From contig NC_035792.1 in the NCBI RefSeq assembly GCF_001653235.2, forward strand, positions 3,720,001 through 3,784,000: a stretch of DNA of 64,000 nucleotides. Direction: 5' to 3'. Shown one piece after another: positions 33,837-42,990 of the stretch. The position numbers and the translations under genes are program-made. Numbering within the stretch: the first letter of the stretch is position 1; each line of letters starts with the position of its first letter. Below the pieces are notes generated by a model. That model made no database searches. It worked only from the letters and a program-made list of their open reading frames with translations, and had not been told where the DNA came from. Source of the stretch: Pochonia chlamydosporia 170. Taxonomy: Eukaryota; Ascomycota; Sordariomycetes; Hypocreales; Clavicipitaceae.

Positions 33837-34897
33837 GATGCAATGCAGCTATTCAAAGCAATACAGAGCCGTTAGAATGCTGAGAAACCCGTTTGCATTA
33901 GTTTAGACGACTTTGCTAGTGAATTGATGCTAAGGAGACTTTGGGTTTAACGTGAGAAAGACGTTTTATAAATGTCTTCAACTTTCATTATGCTTGTCTC
34001 AACCCCCCACGATGATGATCCGACTTCCCCGCGCCCCGCGCATGACAATGTAACTCTGCCCAGGATGAGTATAGCGTTGCATGGCTGACAGGATGATCAT
34101 CGCAGGAACTCAATTCTGCCGGTTATTAATGCCCACACCGATTTCGGCATGTTTGTCCGTGGTTGGGGCGGATAAGGTGCCCCTGGCATGGTCCCGTGGT
34201 GGTCAGGTAGTGTAAGTGGTTCGGTGGAATGAAAGATGGGATGATTTGGCTCATCGGGGTGAGGAGCGCCGAACAAGTATGACAGACATTTGTCTTGGGA
34301 CTGAAAGGCCCGGCTCCATATTGTGAAATTTGTAATATATACCAGTTGGAAACTCGAGTTGGAGACCGTGGACATTGGAGTAACTATTAGTGTGTATCCT
34401 GCATATAGTAAGCACACTTCCCAGTGTCCATTTCCCGTATGCCAGAGAAAATGTTGTTTTTCTGGTAGGGTGTTCTGCACGGCCATTGGAGTGTTGGTAC
34501 AATCAAGTAACGGCCTCACTATATACTTTCATGCATGAAATTGGCGTCTCCAAGTTCCAGTTGTAGTGGCAATACGAGCCGTCAACAAGTCGTGGCAGAG
34601 TCTAAAGCTCAGTCCCTTGTCTAACGACCAGCAATACATCTCAATCAGGGGCGTTCGTCAATTCCAAGGTACAAAGTTGCTGCTTGACATGGTACATACA
34701 CCTCTTCACCTCAACTTGAAGACCACGATGAAACACGAGTGTTGGCTTCTAAAGTTCGCTTTTATTCTATGTCCCCAATCCTGTGTAGCTTGACAAAAGA
34801 AACTCCCGAGATAGAATCAAGGTTAGTTTGTCTGTGCCCTTTTGACCTTGGGTCCCGGCTGCTCCCCAAATTCACCTGATGCGTTTCATGCATACTC
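33837..34897. other. Intergenic region, GH92 promoter and DHODH 3' flank
   Basis: About 1.06 kb. The GH92 promoter lies at the left and the 3' flank of the dihydroorotate dehydrogenase gene at the right. A minus-strand open frame of 140 codons (34097-34519) has no recognisable domain. Confidence 0.5.
33965..33972 (-). promoter_or_regulatory. TATA-like box for the GH92 gene
   Basis: TTTATAAA about 130 bp upstream of the GH92 ATG at 33836; the position suits a core promoter. Confidence 0.45.
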
Positions 34898-36328
34898 CTA
34901 TGATCTTGTAGGTTCCTCACTCTTCAACTGCCTCGTCATCTCTCCCTTGATTCTCGTCACAGTGCCAGCACCGCCATACACCATCCCAGTATACACCATT
35001 GCAACGCTCGCACCAGCATTCAGGACCTTCAAAGCCTGTTCCCCGTTCGTAATACCCCCCGTAGCAAAGAGAATTTTCTGCTTGTCCGAGCTGTTGGGCT
35101 GAGTGTCAAGCATTTTTCTGTACCGACCAACCAGGTTCAAGGTGCGGTCAAACATGGCTGGTCCAGAGTAGCCGCCGGTTTCCATCAGAGCCTGCTGCTC
35201 CTTGTTCGTAAGCCTGATTCCCTCGGGGACCACGCCGTTGCGTCTTTTGGTGGTGTTTCCAACAATAACGCCGTCAACACCGCTCCTGTGCACCGCCTGC
35301 ACTATGCCCTCCATTTGCGTGTCTTCGTCCTCGTCAGGGGACACTTTGACCATGACCTTGGGTCGTGATTTTCTGTCCGTCTTTGCGGCCTCGTCCACAA
35401 CAGCTGAGAGGAGTCGCGTCAAGGGTTCGGTGGCTTGTAGGTCACGAAGACCTGGCGTGTTGGGACTGCTCACGTTAACGACCAAGACGTCGGCGTAGCG
35501 TGCTAGTCTGCGAACGCAGTAAACATAGTCGCTGGCAATGGCTCGTTCGTCCTTTTCGTCTGTTTCCTTGTTTTTGGCAATTTGGACAGCGAGGAGTCTT
35601 CCTGCTTGTAAACTGCCCGGGGGGACGCTAGCAGCACCATCTAGCACTTCCTGCTCCGTGACGCCCAGTGATCGTGCAAATCGACGGAGCCGGTCTCTCA
35701 GGCGTCTGGCTACATCATCTGCGCCTCTTGAATTCAACCCGTAGCGATTTACCATGCCATCCGTGGCAGGAACTCTGAAAACACGAGGCTTCGGGTTACC
35801 GGCCTGGGGAAGCGGTGTGATGCCTCCAATCTCAACTACGCCGGCTCCCAAGGCGAACAAGGCATCTGGGATCTCGCCATCCTTGTCCAGTCCGGCCGAA
35901 ATTCCAATCGGATTGTTCAATTGAGCGTCGAATACGGTCGTAGAAAGCTCGGGAGTGCGCAACGAGTTTCCCCGTTCACGCGGGCCCAGTCCAAACTCAT
36001 ATAGCGTCTTCAAGGCAGCGGTGCCGGCATGATGTGCATCTTCCGCATCAGGGAACACGGCTCGCAGCAATGGTGGGACGACGTATCGATGGACAAACGC
36101 TCTCGTATCGGTGGTGTAGAGATATCCCACGTATAGAGTAGCCGCCAGAGCTCCTCCATACAGGACGGCTTTTGCGCGCCCTGCTTGCACGGAACCGCTG
36201 GCTGAAGATGAAGCCTGTCGTTGCGATCCGGGGATGGACGAGCGGGCTGATTCGGCGCGTAACCTGAAGGCTGGCGAGGAGCCTATACCTCGGGACGCGA
36301 GGCGCGATCGAACTGCTGATGATGACAT
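34898..36328 (-). CDS. Dihydroorotate dehydrogenase (quinone), mitochondrial
   Basis: Class 2 dihydroorotate dehydrogenase: FMN enzyme of the mitochondrial inner membrane that oxidises dihydroorotate to orotate and feeds electrons to ubiquinone, step four of de novo pyrimidine synthesis. Intronless, 476 residues. The N-terminus is Ser/Arg-rich without acid until about residue 26 (import presequence), followed by one helix (AVLYGGALAATLYVGYLY, about 54-71). Core marks are NPIGISAGLDKDGEI, GAGVVEIGGITPLPQAGNPK, NRYGLNSRGADDVA, VVNVSSPNTPGLRDLQ with the class 2 catalytic Ser (287/288), VKVSPDED, DGVIVGNTT and TGGITNGEQALKVLNAGAS. An insertion between about 205 and 262 is common in fungal enzymes. 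It is divergent from the ureohydrolase gene. Confidence 0.96.
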   Translation of the reverse strand: MSSSAVRSRLASRGIGSSPAFRLRAESARSSIPGSQRQASSSASGSVQAGRAKAVLYGGALAATLYVGYLYTTDTRAFVHRYVVPPLLRAVFPDAEDAHHAGTAALKTLYEFGLGPRERGNSLRTPELSTTVFDAQLNNPIGISAGLDKDGEIPDALFALGAGVVEIGGITPLPQAGNPKPRVFRVPATDGMVNRYGLNSRGADDVARRLRDRLRRFARSLGVTEQEVLDGAASVPPGSLQAGRLLAVQIAKNKETDEKDERAIASDYVYCVRRLARYADVLVVNVSSPNTPGLRDLQATEPLTRLLSAVVDEAAKTDRKSRPKVMVKVSPDEDEDTQMEGIVQAVHRSGVDGVIVGNTTKRRNGVVPEGIRLTNKEQQALMETGGYSGPAMFDRTLNLVGRYRKMLDTQPNSSDKQKILFATGGITNGEQALKVLNAGASVAMVYTGMVYGGAGTVTRIKGEMTRQLKSEEPTRS

Positions 36329-36959
36329 GGCTTGAAGAAGCTCGAGGCCGTGGGCCGCCTCTCAATTGACGTTGCGAGTTGCACTTGTTGGCGGAGAGCA
36401 CGGTGATGCGCGTGAAATTTATCGGGTGATGATGGGTTGGCGCATTGTCCACTGACATTTCTGGTCTCAACTGCTGGTCGATTGGTCGGTGGATCCCGGA
36501 ACCCAACATTCGAAGTTTCAAATGTTAGCACCAGACCTATCCGCCAGCCGGACGACAAGCTTGGTTCAGGCTACATGCTCTTGTTTGTTTGACAGCTATA
36601 CTGCAAATCGTTGTAAATGAGACCGTTTGGTTTTCCAGGGAAACTTATGTTAACCTTTACATTGGACAGAAACCCCAAATGGACCTAGTCATGGTTGCAT
36701 ATGCCACCTTATTTCGCCCTCCGATAAACATGCAATTGACTCACGCCCTAGAGGTGACCAGAATGAAAGGCTCTAACATGCAGCCAAACGCCACAACCGT
36801 GGATAAATTGGGAGAGGCAGAGACCAGCACCTCTATTTGCACCACATATATAGCAACTGATAATTCGTCACATTTTGTTCCCGCTTCAGCAGCATAATCA
36901 GTAACAGTGTTACTGTACATTCACATTCAAAGCAGGGCCAATCCCAGCCATCGCCCAAA
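36329..36959. other. Divergent promoter, DHODH / ureohydrolase
   Basis: About 0.63 kb shared by two divergent genes. A TATATA element at 36847-36852 lies about 110 bp upstream of the ureohydrolase ATG. No gene is seen. Confidence 0.5.
36847..36852 (+). promoter_or_regulatory. TATA-like box for the ureohydrolase gene
   Basis: TATATA about 110 bp upstream of ATG 36960, a plausible core-promoter distance. Confidence 0.4.
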
Positions 36960-37853
36960 ATGAGCCGACAAGCATTCAAGTCAATCTCACTTATCATATC
37001 ACCCTTCCACTGTGGTGCGCGGGCAACCGGACCAGGTGCGGGACCACTGTTTCTCCAAAGTCGGGGTCTCGTTCCAGTTCTCAAGGAATTCGGTCTCCCA
37101 GTCCGCGAGTTTGAAATCGAGGCAGTAGATGAGCTGGACGGTGAATTAGCAAAAAGTTTCGAAATCATCCGTCGAACGTCCAAGCTCGTGTCTCAAGCTC
37201 GACAGAATGAGTCTTTTCCCATTGTTTTATCTGGTAATTGCAGCGGAGCGGTTGGCGTGGCAGCTGGATTATCATGGAAAGACATTGCGGGAAAGGATCT
37301 AGGTTGTGTATGGTTTGATGCCCATGATGACTTTCACACTCCAGATACTATTACCAGTGGATATGGCGACTCCATGCCGATTGCGATCATGGCCGGCCTA
37401 TGCTACAAGAAGTTACTCCAATCGGTGCCTGGCCATCAGCCTATCGACCTGAACAATTTGGTACACGTCGGCATGAGAGACGTTACGGAGGAAGAAAAGC
37501 AGCGGGTAGTCGATGCTGGGTTTGACATCGTTTGGGGGAGCACTGAGCAAAAGGTCGATTTCGAGAGCGGTTTGGACAAGTTCTTGGAAAAGAAGTCGTT
37601 AAAAGATACAATGGTACACGTTGATTTGGACTCTCTGGATGCATCGATCGGTATGGCGAATAAGATGGCCACTTTCGGTGGTTTGTTGGAGGACGATTTG
37701 ACCAAGTGTCTGGAGAGTGTAGTCAAGTACACAAACCCGGTCTCGCTGACGTTGGCCTCCTTTGATCCGGGATATGAGGGAGCAGATAAGATTGCGGATG
37801 TTGGTATCAAAGGTGTTGCGGTATTTCTGAAGGCTTTGTTGGGCTCAAGTTGA
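36960..37853 (+). CDS. Arginase/ureohydrolase-superfamily protein with altered metal ligands
   Basis: Intronless gene of 297 residues with the arginase fold signature. Retained blocks are WFDAHDDFHTP (Asp 120, His 122, Asp 124), HVDLDSLDAS (Asp 222, Asp 224) and ATFGGLLEDDL. Two usual positions differ: the GGDHS block that supplies the first metal-binding His reads SGNCSG with Cys 94, and the SGNLHG block with the proton-shuttle His reads SGYGDS with Asp 137. A group of arginase-like proteins with a GNC motif exists in microbes, from memory, and their substrates are largely unknown. So it is a member of the superfamily, but arginase activity should not be assumed. No targeting signal is seen. 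Confidence 0.8.
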   Translation: MSRQAFKSISLIISPFHCGARATGPGAGPLFLQSRGLVPVLKEFGLPVREFEIEAVDELDGELAKSFEIIRRTSKLVSQARQNESFPIVLSGNCSGAVGVAAGLSWKDIAGKDLGCVWFDAHDDFHTPDTITSGYGDSMPIAIMAGLCYKKLLQSVPGHQPIDLNNLVHVGMRDVTEEEKQRVVDAGFDIVWGSTEQKVDFESGLDKFLEKKSLKDTMVHVDLDSLDASIGMANKMATFGGLLEDDLTKCLESVVKYTNPVSLTLASFDPGYEGADKIADVGIKGVAVFLKALLGSS

Positions 37854-38419
37854 GCAGATGCGGCGATCCATTATTCGGGTAGTCAATATGGTTGTTTCGC
37901 AACGATTGCTTCATGAAACGTGTGTGAGGTTGTTTTGTATCACAGTGTAGGTGCTGTTCAAAGTACTGGTAAGATAGTATCGATGTGAAATTATTCCGTA
38001 CTGCAGGGCGTCAAATGCAAAGGACCAAAAAGTATCAATCGATTTCTTTGTAAAATGTGAGAAGTGATGATTAGATCAGACTCTATATTTGTCCAGTGTG
38101 GTGGTGCCTTGGCCACAGCCCAAGTCCGAGCCTCTGTGGCCCCGCAAAGCCAAGGATCAGCCAGTCGGCTTGGCTGCAGAATCAGCTGGGACGAAGTACC
38201 GTTTCTCAATTTAGAAGGCACGGCCTTCTCGAGATTGTGACTGATACACATAAGGCTTGACTCTTGACTCTTCTCCCTCATTGCATCGCCGTTATTCATC
38301 TTCGTCAACAACTGTTCGCGTGCTCGGCTTGTCGAATCGGTACCAATGGCCTTTTGCTGCCGCAGGCTACCTCCTCGCGTCATATGATTCCCTATCATGA
38401 TTGACCTGACCTCGCCCGT
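37854..38419. other. Intergenic region upstream of transcription factor
   Basis: About 0.57 kb with no gene. A minus-strand open frame (37991-38530) overlaps the factor's first exon and looks like chance. Confidence 0.5.
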
Positions 38420-39813
38420 ATGGACCTTGAGACAACGGGGGTGGATGAGACAGTTGACACAAGCATGTTCAGCCAGTACACGCTCGGTGTGCATTCTGGC
38501 GGACCACATCGCGGTGTCAAGGTGAGCCACAGGAAGTCGAGGTACGGCTGTAAAAGATGTCGGACACGTCGGGTTAAGGTATGCTTTTTGCTTTTTATTG
38601 AACCATTTTGCATATCATCCACATTACAACATCCGCCGTTATGTTGCTGTTGGCTTCGGTGATGCTGACATACTCCCAGTGCAACGAAGAGAAGCCTGTC
38701 TGTGATAATTGCAAGCGGCATCACTCAGAATGCGTCTATGATCGTATTCCACCCCTGCTAACTCCAGTCATTTCTCCTGCTCCATTCCGCCCAGAGTCTG
38801 CAGAGGCTCGAGTCGCGGCCGCCATTGCCCGCAATATTGAAAATTCGCATCTTTCCGATCCTCCAGAATCTAGGGAGCGACGCATCCTGGAAACCAGGTT
38901 AATGTATCAATATGCAACATCAACTGGTACAACGATTGCCATTGATGATAAATCCAGGGGGCTGTACGTGGACATGGTGCCCCGCTTAGCCCTGGCATCG
39001 GATGCGTTGTTGTATTGCATGTACTCACTCGCTGCTTTGCATTGCAAAGTCGTCGGTGATCTGATGGGACTCGTCAGCCGTGATGCTCATCGGAAGTACC
39101 TCTCCATGGGATTACGAGAGCACAACCTCGCCATCGCGAACATCACACCGGAGACCGCAGACGCGATATGTTTGACTTCGGCCCTACTTCGAGTCTGCTC
39201 TTTCATCTTGCTACAGGATCGAGTGCGGCGGCCCTATTCCCCGCCAGTGGAGTGGTTGATGATGAATGCAAGCACCAAGGCTATTGTAGCTACAGCATAC
39301 GAGCTTCCAGGTGGTACGGAAAAGTCTGTTGCGGCAATGATGGTTGGATTTTCTCCTCTAGTGTCCAACGAGCAAATGCGATTTGACCCAGCTCAAAGAC
39401 AAGGCTTGGAACGATTATTACAACGAGACCAGGTCCGAGACGCCGAGGAGCGTTGGGATCCTGAAATCCAGGATGCATATGAATCTACGCTGAGCTACTT
39501 AGGCGGAGCCATTGAAACAGCAAGAGGTGGAGATAGACACGACGGCCTACGAAGACTCATCATATTTCCCATGTTGGTGAAAGGGAAGTTTATAGAATTG
39601 GTTCAAGAGAGGGAACCGCGGGCGACCGTCTTTTTAGCGTATTATTTTGCTCTTTTGTCCTTGCACAAGGACAGGTGGTGGATTGGGGAAGCAGGGACTC
39701 ATGAAGTACGCGAAATTTCGGCACATTCGACCGGCTACTGGCGGACCTTGCTAGAATGGCCGCTGAAGGTTGTTGAAACTGGGGATATTCCTCTGGTTGC
39801 TCAAGGCGATTAG
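38420..39813 (+). CDS. Zn2Cys6 transcription factor
   Basis: Fungal binuclear zinc-cluster regulator, 430 residues, two exons (38420-38578 and 38680-39813). The zinc cluster is split by the intron: exon 1 ends CKRCRTRRVK and exon 2 begins CNEEKPVCDNC, so the spacing C-x2-C-x6-C-x6-C-x2-C-x6-C is complete only after splicing. About 45 residues precede it. The remaining ~350 residues are helical with the look of the fungal transcription-factor domain found in sterol-regulator-like (Upc2-type) proteins (ALLYCMYSLAALHC, LREHNLAIANITPETADAI). Targets are unknown; neighbours are a ureohydrolase and a peptidase, which might hint at nitrogen metabolism, but no binding sites were identified. Confidence 0.9.
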
Positions 39814-40616
39814 AAGCTTCATCACCACCAAAGACGGCTGGTCCGTTGTCAATTTTTTCCGAAATATGCCAAACAGGCATAGCCCTCAAGTACTCGATAC
39901 AATGACAGTAGACTGTGTTTGTAAACGCAGCATGTCCTACTCAGTTGGACCGAAGATGGAATATACAGACGATGGAATAAGTTACAAAGTACTGCGGTGC
40001 TCCATTGGGCAACGCATCAATCCCTTTCTTGAACAGCAACACGGGTCAGAAAGAAAGGTTTGTTGGACCTCTGTATAGCACGACGACCTGTCAGACGTGG
40101 AGCATCGCGAACGTTATCTCAGATGGTCTTGTGACCTCATGCCAACCAGGATTACATGTCAGGATCGTCACACACATCTCAGCAGCTCGAGGATAGTGAC
40201 AGACTTGGCACATAAAGTAGGCTGATATCTAACACATGAAGTGTTTAATCTGTGTATGCCCAAGTGGAAATGGCCGAAACAAATCTGCAGCTCTGCATCT
40301 CTGAGCTTCAAAGAGCTTAGCTGCGAATCTCCCGATTGGTACGATCCAAAATCTGTCTGCATTTGTTCCTGTCGGCGTAGTCCACATTACCATGAATCAA
40401 GTGGGGATCTTGGGTTCATGAAATGACCTCGTGATCAATGTAAGCCGTCACGAGGGGTCAGGAACTGCGGCTCACCTCACGGCAAAGCAAATGCAAAATG
40501 CAATAACCAAAGCTCTGCTTACATCCGTGCAGGGATCTTGGACATAAATCACTCATAGAGATCGAATTGACGAATTACATGACTGATGATTGGTGATGAT
40601 GTTGTTGGCAATGTTG

Positions 40617-40647
40617 CCTTGAGCATCGTGTCCCTTGAGCATCGTGT
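40617..40647 (+). repeat. 15-bp direct repeat upstream of the M3 peptidase
   Basis: CCTTGAGCATCGTGT occurs at 40617-40631 and again at 40633-40647, one base apart, 14 bp before the TATA box. It could be a tandem activator site or a recent duplication. Confidence 0.85.
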
Positions 40648-40660
40648 AAACCCAGCAAGC

Positions 40661-40668
40661 TATATAAA
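40661..40668 (+). promoter_or_regulatory. TATA box of the M3 peptidase gene
   Basis: TATATAAA about 104 bp upstream of ATG 40765, followed by an AT-rich leader. Confidence 0.6.
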
Positions 40669-40764
40669 CCGAGCAGTCCTCTTCAATGCAATTAATCCAT
40701 TGAACAAAATCTAATTCAAAGAGGAACATATATTTTAACCTGAATAAATCAGAAAAATACCATC

Positions 40765-42990
40765 ATGGCTGTTGTAAGCATCCCCCCGCCGCTCAAGTTC
40801 AACTTCACCGTGGGAGAGATCTCGGACCTGGCAGCCAAACTCACCGAACAAACCAAGAGCAAAATAAATGACATCACCTCTACAGTCAGTGTCGAGAACG
40901 CGACTTTCGAGAATGTCATTATCCCAATTGGTCACGCTGAAAACGAACTTGAGCACGAATTAGAAGTCATAGCTCTCCTCGAGTCCGTATCTCCCTCCTC
41001 GGAAAGCAGAAAAGCCGCATCAGACGCGGTAAAGAAAACACAAGAAGCCTGGGATGCAATATATGACAATGAGCAGCTCTTTTTCTTAATTGATGCCGTG
41101 AAAGAGAAGAATCCTTCAAACCTAGACGAAGAATCAGAAAGGCTGTTGACAGATCTTCATGATGCGTGCATCAGCAAGGGTCTCAAGTTGACTGGCGCAG
41201 CAAGGGACCGCTTCTCCAAAATAGCGAAGCGTAAAACGGAGCTACGTGCCGCCTTTGTAGCGAATCTGGCTACTGATCCGGGTTTTGTTCTCAAATCCGA
41301 CTCTGAGCTAGAGGGCTTGTCGAGGAGTAAACTCGAGAGTTTTGAGGCTAATGAAGATGGACGACGGAAAATTCCGCTTCATAGGACAAATGTTGATGCC
41401 ATCATGCGGCAGTGTGTTAATGAAAATACGTGGAAAGACGTCTGGATTGCTAAGGAGTCTATTCATCCTGATAACGCGGCGCTATTCAGAGAAGCCGTTC
41501 TTCTGCGGGACGAAGCGGCTCGTATGTTGGGATGTACTTCGTATAACCACCAGCTCGTGCGGCATCGAATGATGAAGTCCCCTGATGCGGTTATGAAGCT
41601 CCTGCATACAGTGGGCACGAAACTGAAGCCATTGGTGAAGATGGAGATGGATGGCCTGCGAGAACTACGGGGAGACGGAGGACCGATTCATTTCTGGGAC
41701 CTGGCTCACTATGAGACCCGAATGTTGAGGGAAAGGGATGTGAATAGTGAGCTTGTGGCGGAGTATTTTCCCGCAGATTTTGTGCTGGCGCGGATGTTGG
41801 AGATTTTTGAAAAGCTGTTTCACTTGGAGATTATAGAGGTTGAGGATAGGAAGGATGACGAGGTGTGGCATCCTGAGGTGAAGGTCTATACGGTTCGTGA
41901 GGTTGATGCTGGGTTTGTGGGATACTTGTACATGGATCTGTATCCTAGGGATGGCAAGTATAACCATGCTGCGGACTTTAATGTCCGGCCGGTAAGTATC
42001 GATCCAGTCATGCCAACTCTTCCTGGTGTATTAACACCTCGTAGAGTTATATCGACAGAGAAGGGAACTATGTCTCCAGCGCCACAGCACTCATCTGCAA
42101 TGTCACTCCTCCGACGGGAAGCACACCAGCGTTACTACAACACTCGGATGTTCAAACGATCTTCCACGAACTAGGCCACGGTATGTCCTTATAATCCAGG
42201 AGTCCACGGTAAGGCTAACGGCTTAGGAATGCACGATTTACTGGGCCGCACTCGATACACCAAGTTTCACGGTTGGCGTGGCAGAAGGGATTTTTGCGAG
42301 GCTCCCAGCCAGCTCCTCGAGTTCTGGTGCTGGCTCCCTGATACACTTAAGAGTATGAGCTGCCACTACTCGCATCTATCTGAAGAATACGCACGACACT
42401 GGAGAGGATTGAATCCTGAGACGGAACGTCTGCCGGAGAAGCAGATCCCCGACGAGATGGTGTCGGCGTTGACTGCGGCCAAGCAGGTGTGCAGTGGTAT
42501 AACGGCAGCACGACAAGTTGGCTTAAGTATATTCGACATGAAGGTTCATAATCCGTCATCTCATGAGAAACTCGAGCAAATGGATATCGCCAAGGAATAT
42601 TATGATTCAATCACAGACGCAGTTGGCCTTCAGGGACCAGGGGATGGAACATCCATGGGTAACGGGCATTCAACTACTGCCCATTTCATGTGGGGTCAGG
42701 AAGCGAACTATTATTCTTACGTCTCGTATGTTTCCAGCTTGACATCGGATAGCCTTGTGGGACGGGCGTGCTGACGGTGTTTTAGGACTCGTATTCTGGC
42801 GGCTGACATGTGGAAGACGTGCTTCGTTAACGATCCTATGAGTCCCGAAGCTGGGCTCCGGTATAGACATATGGTACTTGATAAAGGTGGCAGTGTAGAT
42901 GAGGCGAAGATGGTGGCGGCGTTTTTGGGTCGCGAGCCCAATTCGGATGCGTACCTGGAAGATGTTGGTGTCCGTGAGGTTACGAATTGA
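40765..42990 (+). CDS. M3-family metallo-oligopeptidase (saccharolysin/thimet type)
   Basis: Zinc endopeptidase that degrades short peptides in the cytosol or mitochondrial intermembrane space; yeast Prd1 is the reference. Four exons, 40765-41991, 42045-42180, 42227-42725 and 42786-42990, give 688 residues. Zinc site: HELGH at 450-454 with the third ligand Glu 479 in RDFCEAPSQLLEFW. An intron interrupts the gene directly after HELGH. Other marks are GYLYMDLYPRDGKYNHAA, AHFMWGQEANYYSY and a C-terminal AADMWKTCF...PMSPEAGLRYR block. Usual M3 sequences read DFVEAPSQ and FHGT; here DFCEAPSQ and FHGW are seen. There is no clear mitochondrial presequence. Confidence 0.93.

Larger units (their letters stand above)
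39814..40764. other. Intergenic region, peptidase promoter
   Basis: About 0.95 kb with no gene. The right end forms a recognisable core promoter for the M3 peptidase: a 15-bp direct repeat at 40617-40647 followed by TATATAAA at 40661. Confidence 0.55.

Noticed and set aside
34097..34519. 140-codon minus-strand open frame
   Set aside because: No recognisable domain or splice context; probably chance in intergenic DNA.
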